From an uncultured Pseudomonadales bacterium (GTDB taxonomy: Bacteria; Pseudomonadota; Gammaproteobacteria; Pseudomonadales; Pseudohongiellaceae), in contig CAJQHM010000010.1 of assembly GCA_905478195.1 (NCBI GenBank), positions 44,905-108,904 on the forward strand: a DNA stretch of 64,000 bases, in the 5' to 3' direction. Position numbers and translations under genes: made by a program. Shown here piece by piece: positions 1 to 9,779 of the stretch. The notes beneath the pieces are model-generated. The model did not search any database. It was not told the DNA's origin and was given only the letters and a program-made list of their open reading frames with translations. Within the stretch, counting starts at the first letter, position 1, and each line of letters begins with the position of its first letter.

Positions 1-1136
1 TATCTTCGCGTCTGGATGAAGAGGGGCTAATCATTCCGCCGACTCTGTTGTACGAAGCCGGGCAAGTGCAGAAACAGGCACTTTCCTTGCTGGGGTTGGA
101 AGAAGAAAAGCTGAGCGGGGATTTTGCAGCACAAGCCGGTGCCAACACCTTGGGTGTGCGTAGGCTGCAAACCCTAGTACAGGCGACAGGCCTTGAGCGC
201 TATGCACGAGGCATGAAGGAGCTTAATGACTACGCGGATCGCATCACGGCTGACAGCATAAGGGGTTTGGAAGAAGGGGAATATTGCTTCGAAGATTTTC
301 TCGATGATGATGGCTGCGGGCAAGAGAATGTGAGGCTGGCGCTTACGCTGCGTATCAAGGCTGACTCTCTTGAATTGGATTTTAGCGAGAGCTCAGAGCA
401 GGTAAGCGGCAATCTTAACTGCCCGGAGTCGGTAGTGGCCGCTGCCGCATTCTACTGCATACGCTGCCTATTGCCTGGAGACCCTCCAGCCTGTGAAGGT
501 TTGTTCAGGCGCATTCATCTGCAGACTAAATTAGGCTCGATAGTGAATGCTATGCGACCGGCGGCTGTCGCGGCGGGCAATGTTGAAACTTCCAGCCGTC
601 TGGTCGATCTCGTCTTTGGCGCGTTGGCTCAGGCACTTCCGCTAAGGATATCGGCGGCCAGTCAGGGCACGATGAATAACGTCGCTATGGGCCGTATCGA
701 CAATGAGTCCGGTGAGCGCTGGGATTATTATGAGACTCTGGCGGGAGGAATTGGTGCTGGGCCACACACGCAAGGCCGGGATGCCGTGCATAGCCATATG
801 ACAAATACGCTGAACACCCCGGTTGAAAGTCTGGAAATGCACTATCCCTTGCGTGTCCACCGCTATGCGATTCGAAGAGGCAGTGGCGGCAAGGGTAAGC
901 ACTCAGGCGGCGCAGGGATTGTGCGTGAATATGAATTCCTGGAGCAGGCACAATTGAGTCTGCTTAGTGAGCGGCGCCTGCGTTTGCCCTGGGGCCTGCA
1001 GGGCGGCGGGCCGGGCAAAAGCGGCAGGAACTCATTGAATGGTGTGGCTCTGCCCGGCAAATGTTCTGTGTCGGTAGAAAAGGGAGACAGACTGTTAATA
1101 GAAACCCCAGGCGGCGGCGCGTGGGGGGAGTGTTAG
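1..1136 (+). CDS. Hydantoinase B / 5-oxoprolinase family protein, C-terminal part
   Basis: The reading frame is open from the first base of the window, so the gene starts upstream and only about 377 C-terminal residues are seen. The residues encoded just after the edge (DEEGLIIPPT) match the internal motif of HyuB/oxoprolinase B subunits and continue into the TTG at 48, so that TTG is not a real start. Further family signatures are GGIGAGPHTQGRDAVH, a His-rich HMTNTLNTP stretch and a Gly-rich end (ETPGGGAWG). These enzymes hydrolyse hydantoins or 5-oxoproline in an ATP-dependent way, usually with an A subunit that may be fused or lie upstream. The exact substrate cannot be told from this part. 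The end at TAG 1134-1136 is clear. Confidence 0.88.
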   Translation, partial: SSRLDEEGLIIPPTLLYEAGQVQKQALSLLGLEEEKLSGDFAAQAGANTLGVRRLQTLVQATGLERYARGMKELNDYADRITADSIRGLEEGEYCFEDFLDDDGCGQENVRLALTLRIKADSLELDFSESSEQVSGNLNCPESVVAAAAFYCIRCLLPGDPPACEGLFRRIHLQTKLGSIVNAMRPAAVAAGNVETSSRLVDLVFGALAQALPLRISAASQGTMNNVAMGRIDNESGERWDYYETLAGGIGAGPHTQGRDAVHSHMTNTLNTPVESLEMHYPLRVHRYAIRRGSGGKGKHSGGAGIVREYEFLEQAQLSLLSERRLRLPWGLQGGGPGKSGRNSLNGVALPGKCSVSVEKGDRLLIETPGGGAWGEC

Positions 1137-1228
1137 CGACTTGAATTTTCCTGATTGATCGCCATTCATTACATGACTGGACGGGGTAAGCCCCTGTCGA
1201 TATTTCGGTATGGATGTAGGTGGCGTTG

Positions 1229-1257
1229 CTGACAAATCACTAGTGGCGTTGTAAACT
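1229..1257 (+). promoter_or_regulatory. Candidate sigma-70 promoter for grxD
   Basis: CTGACA (5 of 6 match to the -35 consensus) is followed after 17 bases by TAAACT (4 of 6 match to -10). Transcription would start near 1264, giving a leader of about 70 bases before grxD. Assigned by eye. Confidence 0.4.
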
Positions 1258-1332
1258 CCGGCGCTCGCCATAAGACATATCAAACCCGGTCGCTATGGCA
1301 ACCAAATCCATTAGGCTAGCGAGGCAGTATAA

Positions 1333-1653
1333 ATGAGCATTGAAGAAACCATTAAAGAGCAAATCGATTCAAATAGCATTTTGCTCTATATGAAGGGAAA
1401 TCCGGAGCAACCGCAGTGTGGCTTTTCTGCACAGGCAACGCAGATGCTAATGTCCTGCGGCAAGCGATTTGCCTACGTCGATATTCTGGCGAATCCTGAT
1501 GTACGTTCCACGCTGCCCTCAATATCTAATTGGCCAACGTTCCCGCAACTATTCGTGAAGGGCGAACTTGTTGGCGGCTGCGATATCATTACGGAAATGC
1601 ATGAGAAAGGTGAGCTTCAGGCCCTGGTCGATACTGTAGAGGTCGAAGCGTAG
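1333..1653 (+). CDS. grxD: Monothiol glutaredoxin Grx4
   Basis: A 106-residue protein with the CGFS active site (residues 29-32) that defines monothiol glutaredoxins. It also has KGNP before it, the cis-Pro segment WPTFPQ (67-72) and GGCD (81-84), which binds glutathione. These proteins carry a glutathione-ligated [2Fe-2S] cluster bridging a dimer, pass clusters to targets and act with BolA proteins in the cytoplasm. The length is that of the family. It stands alone, convergent with rnt, and AGGC upstream of ATG 1333 is a modest ribosome binding site. In Pseudomonas grxD also lies near rnt and pyrC. Confidence 0.96.
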   Translation: MSIEETIKEQIDSNSILLYMKGNPEQPQCGFSAQATQMLMSCGKRFAYVDILANPDVRSTLPSISNWPTFPQLFVKGELVGGCDIITEMHEKGELQALVDTVEVEA

Positions 1654-1720
1654 TAGCGATGTCTACGTTGGCGCGTTGGCTTTATGCTTGAAAGTTCTCG
1701 CAGGATTAGGGCTCAAAGCC

Positions 1721-2380
1721 TTAACTGTTTCGAGTTCCACCAAGAGGCCAGCCGCCAAGCGCCTGCCAAGTATTTACGATCTTACAGTATAACTCTGCAG
1801 TTTTTTGGGCATCATACCGGGCCGAGTGTGCCTCGTCGTTATTGAAGTCTATCTCCGCCGTCTCGCAGGCTCTTGCTAACACCGTTTGGCCGTAAGCCAA
1901 ACCGCTTAATGTGGCGGTATCGAAGCAGGAGAACGGATGAAATGGATTTCTTTTTAGGTTGTGCCTCTCGCTAGAAGCATTGATGAACCCTAGGTCGAAA
2001 TGTGCATTGTGTCCGACTAAGATCGCTCGCTTACAATGGTTCGCTTTAATTGCATCACGAACCATGCCGAACATTGTCTGCATAACCTCTCTCTCTGGCC
2101 GCGCCACGCGCAGTGGGTGAAAGGGATCGATGCCAGTAAACTTCAGCGCAGCCTCTTCGAGTTTTAGCCCTTCGAAAGGGATGATGCGATGAAAATAGGT
2201 CTGTTCGATTCCCAGAATACCATTGTCATCCATGCCCAGTATCACTGCGGATATTTCTAACATGGCATCGGTCTGGGAATTAAATCCTCCGGTCTCGATA
2301 TCGACAACCACAGGGAGGAAGGTGCGAAACCGGTTCGCGAGCAAATAGTTGGATTCTTCTTGAGAGTCGAAATCGCTCAT
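1721..2380 (-). CDS. rnt: Ribonuclease T
   Basis: A 219-residue DEDDh 3'-5' exoribonuclease that trims the 3' ends of tRNA and other stable RNAs and acts in tRNA end turnover. The catalytic residues are visible: D27 and E29 in VVDIETGGF, D129 in GHNAHFDLGF, and H185 with D190 in HSARYDAQKT. Length and motifs fit RNase T rather than the DNA polymerase III epsilon subunit. Its ATG overlaps the stop codon of pyrC by one base (TAATG on the minus strand), so the two are translated from one message and are probably coupled. Confidence 0.95.
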   Translation of the reverse strand: MSDFDSQEESNYLLANRFRTFLPVVVDIETGGFNSQTDAMLEISAVILGMDDNGILGIEQTYFHRIIPFEGLKLEEAALKFTGIDPFHPLRVARPEREVMQTMFGMVRDAIKANHCKRAILVGHNAHFDLGFINASSERHNLKRNPFHPFSCFDTATLSGLAYGQTVLARACETAEIDFNNDEAHSARYDAQKTAELYCKIVNTWQALGGWPLGGTRNS

Positions 2381-3426
2381 TAAGTAGTCTCTTCGATAGA
2401 CCAGGAGACGGTTTCGCCTGCTCGCATGGGAATCACAGTGCTGTCGCCAAAGATATATTCGGCGGGCACACTGAGGGGGTTCTTGCTAAGAGTTATCTTT
2501 GCAGAATTACGTGGAATTTTGTAAAAGTCTGCGCCAAAAAAACTGGCAAAGCCTTCAAGTTTGTCGAGCGCGTTCGCAGCCTCGAAAATCTCTGCATAGA
2601 ACTCAAGCGCCGCATGGGCAGAATAGATGCCCGCGCAACCGCAGGAGGTTTCCTTGGTTTCGATGGCGTGAGGTGCCGAATCCGTGCCGAGGAAAAACTT
2701 AGGGCTTCCGCTAGTCGCCGCTTCGATTAGCGCGCTGCGATGGCTACTTCTTTTCAGAATAGGCAAGCAGTAATAATGTGGTTTGACCCCGCCGGCTAAT
2801 AGATCGTTACGGTCCAGCAATAAATGATGTGGGGTGAGAGTGGCGGCGATGTTGTCGCCCTGGCTATTGACGAAATCCACGGCCTCTTTCGTGGTAATGT
2901 GCTCGAGCACGATCTTCAGCTTGGGAAATTTCTGCGTTAGCGGGCTTAGAACGTTGTCTATAAAGACACGTTCTCTATCGAAGATATCGATATGATCGTC
3001 TGTTACCTCACCATGAATAAGAAGAGGGAGCCCAAGTTCAGCCATCTTCTCGATAGCCGGGTAGACGCATTCGAGTTCCGCTACACCACTTTCTGAATTT
3101 GTCGTTGCCCCTGCAGGGTAGAACTTGATAGCGTGCACGCACTGCTCGTCATAGGCACGCTGCACTTCTTCTGCGTCTAGTTTGTCTGTTAAATAGAGGG
3201 TCATCAGTGGCTCGAAACTGCGGCCTTTGGGTATATGAGAGATGATCCTCTGCCTATAGGCCAGAGCTTGCTCGACAGTAGTCACCGGGGGTTTCAGGTT
3301 TGGCATGACTATGGCTCTGGCAAAGGTGCGAGAGCTATGGGGGACAGTGGTAGAGAGTGTTTCACCGTCTCGCAGATGCAAGTGCCAGTCATCGGGCTGG
3401 GTAAGTCTGAGAGTTTTGGAGCTCAT
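2380..3426 (-). CDS. pyrC: Dihydroorotase
   Basis: A 348-residue class II dihydroorotase, which makes dihydroorotate from carbamoyl aspartate in pyrimidine synthesis. The zinc ligands H15 and H17 sit in WHLHLRDG. The lysine that is carbamylated is K101 in HAIKFYPAG, further ligands are H138 (LLIHGEV) and H176 (LEHITTK), and the catalytic Asp is in LGTDSAPH. It is the first gene of a two-gene minus-strand operon with rnt. A candidate -10 (TACAAT, complement of 3467-3472) lies about 40 bases upstream of the start. Confidence 0.96.
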   Translation of the reverse strand: MSSKTLRLTQPDDWHLHLRDGETLSTTVPHSSRTFARAIVMPNLKPPVTTVEQALAYRQRIISHIPKGRSFEPLMTLYLTDKLDAEEVQRAYDEQCVHAIKFYPAGATTNSESGVAELECVYPAIEKMAELGLPLLIHGEVTDDHIDIFDRERVFIDNVLSPLTQKFPKLKIVLEHITTKEAVDFVNSQGDNIAATLTPHHLLLDRNDLLAGGVKPHYYCLPILKRSSHRSALIEAATSGSPKFFLGTDSAPHAIETKETSCGCAGIYSAHAALEFYAEIFEAANALDKLEGFASFFGADFYKIPRNSAKITLSKNPLSVPAEYIFGDSTVIPMRAGETVSWSIEETT

Positions 3427-3758
3427 TGCAGTGCTTCTATTGATTCCGAGGTCTGGTGGCTGCGCTATTGTAACGGAATAAGGCTTCCAGCTGAATTGCC
3501 CATTTGTATTGATTTAGCGCGCTCTGCCACAAAAAATTCGATTGCCACCATGGGTAGTGATCAGAAGCGTCGGTTGGTGCTAGAATACGCGTCCTTTTTC
3601 GTGCCAAGGCTTGTAAACTCTGCGTTTGGCACATTTACACACTTTTCGACTTTTTGAGCGGTTTTTCAATGCTCTATCAGTTGAGTGATAGCAGTTAGTT
3701 GATAGCAGTTGAGTTGCTCTGGGTTTAACCAGAGTATGGTTGGCTTAGGAGCTGGGTT
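3427..3758. other. Divergent intergenic region pyrC / argG
   Basis: No gene is seen in these 332 bases. On the minus strand a -10 TACAAT (3467-3472) with a weak -35 TTCAGC (3490-3495) could serve pyrC. An inverted repeat GTGCCAA / TTGGCAC with an 18-base spacer lies at 3601-3632. Two tandem 14-base units sharing TGATAGCAGTT lie at 3686-3713. CTCTGG / CCAGAG (3717-3734) forms a small hairpin just before the argG ribosome binding site (TAGGAG). No good ArgR box was recognised. Confidence 0.5.
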
Positions 3759-4970
3759 ATGTCAGATATAAACAAGGTGGTTTTAGCTTACTCGGGGGGG
3801 CTCGATACCTCGGTTATAGCGAAATGGTTAACGCAAACTTACGGATGTGAGGTCGTAACCTTTACTGCCGATATCGGTCAGGGAGAAGAGGTAGAGCCGG
3901 CGAGAACGAAAGCTGAGGCGATGGGTATCAAAGAGATTTACATCGAAGATCTGCGCGAGGAATTCGTACGTGACTACGTTAATCCGATGTTTCGTGCCAA
4001 CGCCATTTACGAGGGTGAATACCTGTTAGGGACATCTATTGCGCGGCCACTGATAGCGAAACGTCTCGTGGAGATTGCAGCGGAAACGGGTGCGGATGCG
4101 ATCTCTCATGGCGCTACGGGCAAGGGTAATGACCAGGTCAGGTTTGAACTAGGTGCCTATGCCTTGAGCCCCGGCATCAAAGTTATAGCGCCATGGCGCG
4201 ACTGGGATCTCAACTCTAGAGATAAATTATTGGCGTATTGTGCTGCGAATGACATTCCAGTGGAGAAGAAGCGCGGCACCAAGTCTCCGTACTCTATGGA
4301 TGCGAATCTATTGCATATCTCCTATGAGGGTGATGTGTTGGAAGACCCGGGCGCGGAGCCCGAAGACGCTATGTGGCTCTGGTCTGTGTCACCCGAGAAA
4401 GCACCGGACGTAGCTACTTATATTGAACTGGAATATGAGCGCGGTGACATTGTTGCTATCGATGGTGAAAAGATGTCGCCTGCCAAGGTTCTGGAGCAGC
4501 TTAACCGTGTAGCTGGAGCGAACGGAATCGGTAGGGCAGATATCGTAGAAAATCGCTATGTTGGCATGAAGTCGCGCGGCTGCTATGAGACACCTGGGGG
4601 TACTGTCATGCTCAAGGCACATAGAGCTATTGAGTCATTGACACTGGATCGTGAACTGGCTCATCTGAAAGATGACTTAATGCCTCGCTATGCCACTCTG
4701 GTCTATAACGGTTATTGGTTTGCCCCGGAACGCTATGCGCTGCAGGCGATGATCGATGAGTCGCAGAAATTTGTTAACGGCAGGGTTCGTTTGAAACTTT
4801 ACAAGGGCAATGTAATCGTAGTCGGCAGGGATTCTGAGAATTCACTGTTTGATGAGGATATCGCGACGTTCGAGGACGATGCCGGTGCTTATAATCAGGG
4901 TGATGCGGAAGGCTTTATTAAACTAAATGCACTGCGACTCAGAATAGCGGCACTGAAAGGGCGCCTGTAG
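3759..4970 (+). CDS. argG: Argininosuccinate synthase
   Basis: A 403-residue enzyme that joins citrulline and aspartate with ATP to form argininosuccinate, the next-to-last step of arginine synthesis. The PP-loop motif AYSGGLDTS lies at residues 10-18. The ATGKGNDQ segment and the C-terminal [11 protein letters not shown] stretch also fit the type I family, and the length is typical. ATG 3759 follows TAGGAG with good spacing. It is transcribed alone and is convergent with nth, with a 16-base gap. Confidence 0.97.
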   Translation: MSDINKVVLAYSGGLDTSVIAKWLTQTYGCEVVTFTADIGQGEEVEPARTKAEAMGIKEIYIEDLREEFVRDYVNPMFRANAIYEGEYLLGTSIARPLIAKRLVEIAAETGADAISHGATGKGNDQVRFELGAYALSPGIKVIAPWRDWDLNSRDKLLAYCAANDIPVEKKRGTKSPYSMDANLLHISYEGDVLEDPGAEPEDAMWLWSVSPEKAPDVATYIELEYERGDIVAIDGEKMSPAKVLEQLNRVAGANGIGRADIVENRYVGMKSRGCYETPGGTVMLKAHRAIESLTLDRELAHLKDDLMPRYATLVYNGYWFAPERYALQAMIDESQKFVNGRVRLKLYKGNVIVVGRDSENSLFDEDIATFEDDAGAYNQGDAEGFIKLNALRLRIAALKGRL

Positions 4971-4988
4971 CGGTTAAGGCTTTTTTTT
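4963..4988 (+). terminator. Weak intrinsic terminator of argG
   Basis: GCCT at 4963-4966 can pair with AGGC at 4977-4980, directly followed by eight T residues. The stem is only four base pairs, so this rests mainly on the T run and the convergent position. Confidence 0.35.
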
Positions 4989-5622
4989 ACTCATAGACCT
5001 TCTTGCGAAATTCGCAAAGGTCTTCAATTACGCAGGCTCCGCAACGGGGCTTGCGCGCCAGGCAGATATATCTGCCCTGCAGAATCAGCCAGTGATGAGC
5101 GTCGAGTAGAAATTCCTCGGGGACGAGCTTTATAAGACGGCGTTCTACTTCCAATACGTTCTTTCCAGGGGCGATGCCGGTGCGATTCGATACCCTGAAT
5201 ATATGCGTATCCACTGCCATGGCTATTTGACGGAAAGCGGTATTCAAAACTACGTTAGCGGTCTTCCTTCCTACGCCGGGCAAGGCTTCGAGAAGCTCGC
5301 GCTGATCCGGCACTACAGAATCATGCTGCTCGATTAGCATTTCGCAGGTCTTGATGACGTTCACTGCTTTGGTGTTAAACAGGCCTATTGTCTTAATGAA
5401 CTTCTTTAATCCGGGCACACCCAGCGCAAATATTTGTTCGGGTGTGTTCGCAACTGCGTAGAGTTTTTCGGTAGCCTTGTTGACGCTTACGTCGGTCGCC
5501 TGGGCGGAGAGAATTACCGATATGAGCAGTTCGAAGGTGCTGTTGTATTTCAATTCCGTTCTTGGCTTCGGGTTTTCATTTCTGAGACGCGTAAATATCT
5601 GCGTTCTTTTTTCTTTATTCAT
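4987..5622 (-). CDS. nth: Endonuclease III
   Basis: A 211-residue DNA glycosylase/AP lyase that removes oxidised pyrimidines in base excision repair. The helix-hairpin-helix segment LPGVGRKTANVV holds catalytic K120, and D138 lies in AVDTH. The C-terminal [4Fe-4S] cluster ligands are C187, C194, C197 and C203, with the spacing C-X6-C-X2-C-X5-C. It is the last gene of the rnf operon, 24 bases after rnfE, as in Escherichia coli and Pseudomonas. Linkage of Nth to Rnf is a long-known gene order; the reason for it is not visible here. Confidence 0.96.
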   Translation of the reverse strand: MNKEKRTQIFTRLRNENPKPRTELKYNSTFELLISVILSAQATDVSVNKATEKLYAVANTPEQIFALGVPGLKKFIKTIGLFNTKAVNVIKTCEMLIEQHDSVVPDQRELLEALPGVGRKTANVVLNTAFRQIAMAVDTHIFRVSNRTGIAPGKNVLEVERRLIKLVPEEFLLDAHHWLILQGRYICLARKPRCGACVIEDLCEFRKKVYE

Positions 5623-5646
5623 TCTGTGTGCTTTTCCGGGTTTTGC

Positions 5647-6378
5647 TCAGTCTTTCGCATCGTTTCTAATCAGGCGACCGGTAACTCTAGCGCGTTTCGC
5701 CGGTAATACAGCATCTCGCTCATCGGCAGTCTTGTCGCCTGTTGAATTACGAATTTTGTTAGTCAACGCAATTAATAGGCCCAGTGCTATAAAAGCGCCT
5801 GCCTGTGTGATGGCGAATCGAAAGTAGTTAGCGTCAGATTGGCCCCTGCCAACAAGGGAGAGCTCGCCATTCGCTGGGAGTAATAGATGCCAATTCGCAA
5901 GAACTGTCCCGTTTATAAGCAGTTCTCTACAGCCGGAAAAAAGGAGCAATGCAGTCAGAAAGCCTAGGCCGGTTTTTAAGCCATCGAGCAGTGCTTCGGT
6001 CCACTTGGACTTAGATGATACTAATTCCATTCGAATCAAGATAGATATGTTGCAGCATATTAGCGGAATATAGATACCCAAGTTTACGAACAGCGGGTAG
6101 AAATACAGCGCGGCAATAGTTTCCGTCAGTGTAGTGAAGCTGGCCAGAATTAGCATGAACCAAACTAGTCGCCATTTGTGGGAGAACTGGCTCGCCAGCA
6201 ATGAGGTGGTGACGCAAGACAAGATGCATACGAGCAGGGTTGCGATGCCTAGGCCTATCCCATAGACCAGGCTGCTGGAAGCGGCGAGCACGGGGCTTAG
6301 CCCAAGCAGTTGCACGAGCACGGGATTGTTTGACCACACCAGCCCCGGTTTTCCTGCCTGTAGTTCAAGTTTGCTCAT
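5647..6378 (-). CDS. rnfE: Rnf complex membrane subunit RnfE, lacking the usual cysteines
   Basis: A 243-residue polytopic membrane protein of the NqrD/RnfE family. NNPVLVQLLGL near the N-terminus, GIYIPLI (residues 101-107) and a later LLDGLKTGLGF stretch support the family. RnfE normally pairs with RnfA in an inverted membrane dimer holding one [2Fe-2S] cluster, two cysteines from each. Here LLGLCP has become LLGLSP (S28). The usual T-N-C-A-I-I reads C-N-I-S-I-L, so the Cys position is I111. C108 and C109 lie just before it and might be a shifted ligand. The C-terminal tail after about residue 210 is basic and variable. It overlaps rnfD by four bases (ATGA). RnfG, which normally lies between rnfD and rnfE, is absent. 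Confidence 0.85.
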   Translation of the reverse strand: MSKLELQAGKPGLVWSNNPVLVQLLGLSPVLAASSSLVYGIGLGIATLLVCILSCVTTSLLASQFSHKWRLVWFMLILASFTTLTETIAALYFYPLFVNLGIYIPLICCNISILIRMELVSSKSKWTEALLDGLKTGLGFLTALLLFSGCRELLINGTVLANWHLLLPANGELSLVGRGQSDANYFRFAITQAGAFIALGLLIALTNKIRNSTGDKTADERDAVLPAKRARVTGRLIRNDAKD

Positions 6379-7538
6379 GGCTTTGTCGACTCGTGGTTGG
6401 TTTCTGTTAGCTTGGTGGCACGTAATAAGCCCTGTCCAAAGATTCGTGGCCTACAGAATTGATCCAGAGCTGGAGCGCAGAAGTTGCCGAACAGTACGGC
6501 GAACGCTATCGAGTCGAGATAGCTGCCCCACACCCTGATTGAGTAAATGGACAGGCCAATGATTATGCCGTAGACGACCTTGCCTGGTCGTGTGGTAGCG
6601 GCACTTACAGGATCCGTGGCAATGAAAAATGCGCCGATCATGGTGGCACTGCCGAATAGATGAAGATAGGGCGTGCCATAGATCGACGCGCTGCCGGGTG
6701 CATAGAACAGCGCGGAGACAATGAGGACCGTAGCGATGATGGTCAACGGAATATGCCAGCTTATTATTCTTTTATAGAGCAACAACAGCCCGCCGAACAG
6801 GTAGCCGATGTTGATGACTTCCCAGGCTGTTTCGGATTCGCGGGAGAATAGGGATGCCCCGGAGTCCCGCGCCGCGAGCAGGGCGCTCTGTCCGGCCATC
6901 TTGAATTCGATTAGAGGAGTTGCCATGGCTAGACCATCGGTAAATGCCTTTATATCGAAATCGCTAGACGCAGCGAATGGAAAGCTGAGTAATAGCGCCT
7001 GTTTAAAACCACGCCAGCTTAGCGGGCTTAGAATTTCTTGTTCGGCACTGGCTATAGGTATACCCAGGTTGTCGACAGAGAGGACTCCCTCTACGACCTC
7101 GTTGGGGAGGTGCCAGCTAGTCATCTGAAGAGGGAAAGCCAGGAGCAGCATCGCGTAGCCGCACATCGCCGGATTAAATGGATTCTGCCCCAGACCTCCG
7201 TACAGGTGTTTGGCAACGACGATCGCAAAAATTATACCTAGCGCAACCAGCCACCATGGTGCACCGGGTGGGATTCCTATGGCAAATAATGCAGCACAGA
7301 CGAGAGCGCTTCGGTCAGCCAGGTGCAGCGCGATTTTCTTGCCTCGCAGGCCTAGCATTGCGGTCTCTGCCGCCAGAGCAAAGAAACCGGCAATTAGGAT
7401 GTTAAGCAGAATCCCATAGCCAAAGAACCAAAGTGAGGCGCAGATGCCCGGCAGCAGGGCGAGCAATAGCGTTTGCATAAGTTGCGCAATATTCTTGCCG
7501 CTATGTTGAAAAGGGGCTTTAGTATCCATGCTGCTCAT
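6375..7538 (-). CDS. rnfD: Rnf complex membrane subunit RnfD
   Basis: A 387-residue NqrB/RnfD family membrane protein, the flavin-bearing core subunit of the ion-translocating Rnf complex. Conserved segments are KHLYGGLGQNPFNPAM (residues 110-125) and, near the end, GAFFIATDPVSAATT. DGLAMATPL includes T207, which aligns with the threonine that carries covalently bound FMN in this family. ATG 7538 follows directly on the TAG stop of rnfC with no gap, and its end overlaps rnfE by four bases. Unlike RnfA and RnfE in this operon, RnfD keeps its cofactor site. Confidence 0.93.
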   Translation of the reverse strand: MSSMDTKAPFQHSGKNIAQLMQTLLLALLPGICASLWFFGYGILLNILIAGFFALAAETAMLGLRGKKIALHLADRSALVCAALFAIGIPPGAPWWLVALGIIFAIVVAKHLYGGLGQNPFNPAMCGYAMLLLAFPLQMTSWHLPNEVVEGVLSVDNLGIPIASAEQEILSPLSWRGFKQALLLSFPFAASSDFDIKAFTDGLAMATPLIEFKMAGQSALLAARDSGASLFSRESETAWEVINIGYLFGGLLLLYKRIISWHIPLTIIATVLIVSALFYAPGSASIYGTPYLHLFGSATMIGAFFIATDPVSAATTRPGKVVYGIIIGLSIYSIRVWGSYLDSIAFAVLFGNFCAPALDQFCRPRIFGQGLLRATKLTETNHESTKP

Positions 7539-9203
7539 CTATTTAGATTTGTCCTGCACTGAGGCGGCTTTCTTGCTCTCATCTCTGCGTGCCTTGACCC
7601 GTGCCACGGCTGCCGCGATTTCTCTACTGGCTTTCTCTTTCGAGAAAAATTCCTGCTCGTTGCCATTGTTGCTCGCAGACACTTCTGACTCTGCTGCCGG
7701 CTTCTTTGCTGGCACGGCTTTTGTTCTTGTTGGAGCCTGGTCTTTCTCTTTTTTTATTCGAGACTGGTGGTATTGAAAGCGTTGCTGCCAAACCTTGCTG
7801 CGCTCATGGTTAGTTAGGCGGGTTTCTATTGCTGCCTTGCTGTCCTTATATATACTAACTAATGGTATATGGCTTGGGCACACGTAGTCACAGGCGCCGC
7901 ATTCGATGCAATCCATAAGGCCATGTTCCAGTAACTGGCTGTTGTTTGCGGTCTTGCTGAAAGCTAACAGTTGCTGTGGAAGCAATCGCACAGGGCAAGC
8001 ATCTGCGCAGAAGCCGCAGCGTATGCACGCCTGTATCTCGGTGGGAGGTGCGAGCTCGTCAGAGCCTGCAGCGATTAGGCAGTTTGTGGTCTTGCTCACA
8101 GCGGCATTGTCGCTGGGCAGTTGCAGGCCCATGAGTGATCCGCCCAATAGTGTCTTATGTCTGAGGCTTTTATCGATTCCACAGATTTCGAACAGAAACT
8201 CAACAGAACAGCCGATCAGAGCCTCGAAGTTTTTCGGAGTCTTCAAGGCCTGGCCGCTCAGTGTAGTGATTCGGCTGATACAGGGTCTTCCCAGGACAAG
8301 AGCTTGAAAAACGGCATAGCTAGTGCCGACATTATGTACTAGCACTCCATGCTGCGCAGGATGTTGGCCGGACGGTATTTCAATGCCCGATACAGATTGG
8401 ATGAGTTGCTTCTCGGAGCCCGCCGGGTACTTACTCGGTACGAGTAGGAGTTCACAATTACCGGTGATGTTAGTCTGAGCTTCTATAGCCTGTTCAAGAG
8501 CCTGTATCGCATTTGGCTTGCTTGATTCAATAGCGATTATGCAGCGGCGGGCAGAGCTCGCTCGTTGCAGGATCTCGGCGCCGGTGACGACTCCCTCTGC
8601 ACGCTCCCTGATCAGCGCCTCATCAGCGCTTATATAAGGCTCACACTCGGCGGCATTGATGATGAGTAGATCGAGAGCTTGATGCGCTGCCGAGTCAATT
8701 TTGTCCGCCGCAGGAAATCCCGCTCCGCCCATTCCTACTATTCCGGCACGACGAATTGCCGTGACTAGCTCCTCGCTAGCGAGCTGTCTGTAGTCAACAG
8801 CAGGCTCGAGCGGAAGCGACGTATCGAGACCGTCTGTTTTGAGGACTATGCAAACTTGTTTCTGCTGGGAGTGATCGGCAACATAAGCTTCTTCAATCGC
8901 GCTGACTATTCCCGACGTGGGGGCGTGGACGGGAATAGAGGTGCGCCCTTGTGCGCTCAGCTGAAGCTGTGCCAGCTTCTGATACTTGTGTACATGATCC
9001 CCCGCCGCTATGTCTAAGGCAATTGTTCCACTTTCGGTCGCTCCAACAGGTATCTTTAATTGTGGCGGTATAGGCATAGGCATGATGCGCGAGCGCAGGC
9101 TGTGCTCTTTGTATGATGGGGGCTTGATGCCGCCGGCAGTGCGTCTGCTGCTCAGTGATGTCCCGACTCCTAGCATCGATTGAATTCTCTGCAATGGGCT
9201 CAT
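7539..9203 (-). CDS. rnfC: Rnf complex peripheral subunit RnfC
   Basis: A 554-residue cytoplasmic subunit that takes electrons from or gives them to NAD(H) and passes them on through iron-sulfur clusters. The N-terminal biotinyl-like fold begins after [10 protein letters not shown]. The Rossmann-like nucleotide/FMN region has [12 protein letters not shown] (154-165), [11 protein letters not shown] (259-269) and HNVGTSYAV (290-298). Two [4Fe-4S] motifs follow: C393, C396, C399, C403 and C432, C435, C438, C442. The last 90 residues are a charged, Ala/Lys-rich low-complexity tail, common but variable in RnfC. Its ATG overlaps the end of rnfB by four bases. Confidence 0.95.
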   Translation of the reverse strand: MSPLQRIQSMLGVGTSLSSRRTAGGIKPPSYKEHSLRSRIMPMPIPPQLKIPVGATESGTIALDIAAGDHVHKYQKLAQLQLSAQGRTSIPVHAPTSGIVSAIEEAYVADHSQQKQVCIVLKTDGLDTSLPLEPAVDYRQLASEELVTAIRRAGIVGMGGAGFPAADKIDSAAHQALDLLIINAAECEPYISADEALIRERAEGVVTGAEILQRASSARRCIIAIESSKPNAIQALEQAIEAQTNITGNCELLLVPSKYPAGSEKQLIQSVSGIEIPSGQHPAQHGVLVHNVGTSYAVFQALVLGRPCISRITTLSGQALKTPKNFEALIGCSVEFLFEICGIDKSLRHKTLLGGSLMGLQLPSDNAAVSKTTNCLIAAGSDELAPPTEIQACIRCGFCADACPVRLLPQQLLAFSKTANNSQLLEHGLMDCIECGACDYVCPSHIPLVSIYKDSKAAIETRLTNHERSKVWQQRFQYHQSRIKKEKDQAPTRTKAVPAKKPAAESEVSASNNGNEQEFFSKEKASREIAAAVARVKARRDESKKAASVQDKSK

Positions 9204-9775
9204 GGTCTTGCACCTTGGATGTCGTGAATCTTTGAGAATATAACGGGTGCATCTTCGCAGTGCTTAAGCATGTCGATGCAGTCAACAGGGCAGGGTTCTA
9301 CGCAGAGGTCGCAGCCGGTGCATTCGGCTTCGATTACCGTGTGCATTAACTTAGGCCCACCAAGGATCGCGTCAACGGGGCAGGCTTGTATGCACTTAGT
9401 GCAGCCTATGCATTCGTCCTCTCGAATCACGGCGACACTGAACTCTTTAAACTGGCCGTGGGATGGATCGAGTTCCAGTACAGGTTCATTGAGTAGCTCG
9501 GCGAGCTCCAGAATCGTTTCGTGACCGCCGGGTGGGCACCTGTTACTCGCCTCACCCTCGCTTATTGCCCGAGCATAGGGGAGGCAGCCGGGGTGGCCGC
9601 ACTGACCACATTGAGTTTGCGGCAGGATGCGATTGATCTGCTTAACCAGGGATTTTTGTGCGGTCAGCTGATAACACAGGTACTTGTAGATTTTGAGCAG
9701 CAGTAAAGAAGTCGCAAGAATCAGACCGCCGCTAAGGGAGAGTTGCACCAGCCAAAATGTGTTGAGGGGAAGCAT
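9200..9775 (-). CDS. rnfB: Rnf complex iron-sulfur subunit RnfB
   Basis: A 191-residue ferredoxin-like subunit with one N-terminal membrane anchor (about residues 8-27). A four-cysteine cluster site follows (C56, C59, C64, C80; the 4Fe4S domain with CGQCGHPGC). Two ferredoxin-type [4Fe-4S] motifs are complete: C122, C125, C128, C132 and C152, C155, C158, C162. It passes electrons between ferredoxin or RnfC and the membrane subunits. All twelve ligands expected for the family are present, in contrast to RnfA and RnfE. It lies four bases downstream of rnfA. Confidence 0.96.
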   Translation of the reverse strand: MLPLNTFWLVQLSLSGGLILATSLLLLKIYKYLCYQLTAQKSLVKQINRILPQTQCGQCGHPGCLPYARAISEGEASNRCPPGGHETILELAELLNEPVLELDPSHGQFKEFSVAVIREDECIGCTKCIQACPVDAILGGPKLMHTVIEAECTGCDLCVEPCPVDCIDMLKHCEDAPVIFSKIHDIQGARP

Positions 9776-9779
9776 CGAT

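Noticed and set aside
6375..6378. Idea that rnfG is missing because of a frameshift or assembly error
   Set aside because: rnfD and rnfE join by a clean four-base ATGA overlap, and no RnfG-like frame exists anywhere from 5600 to 10500 on either strand.
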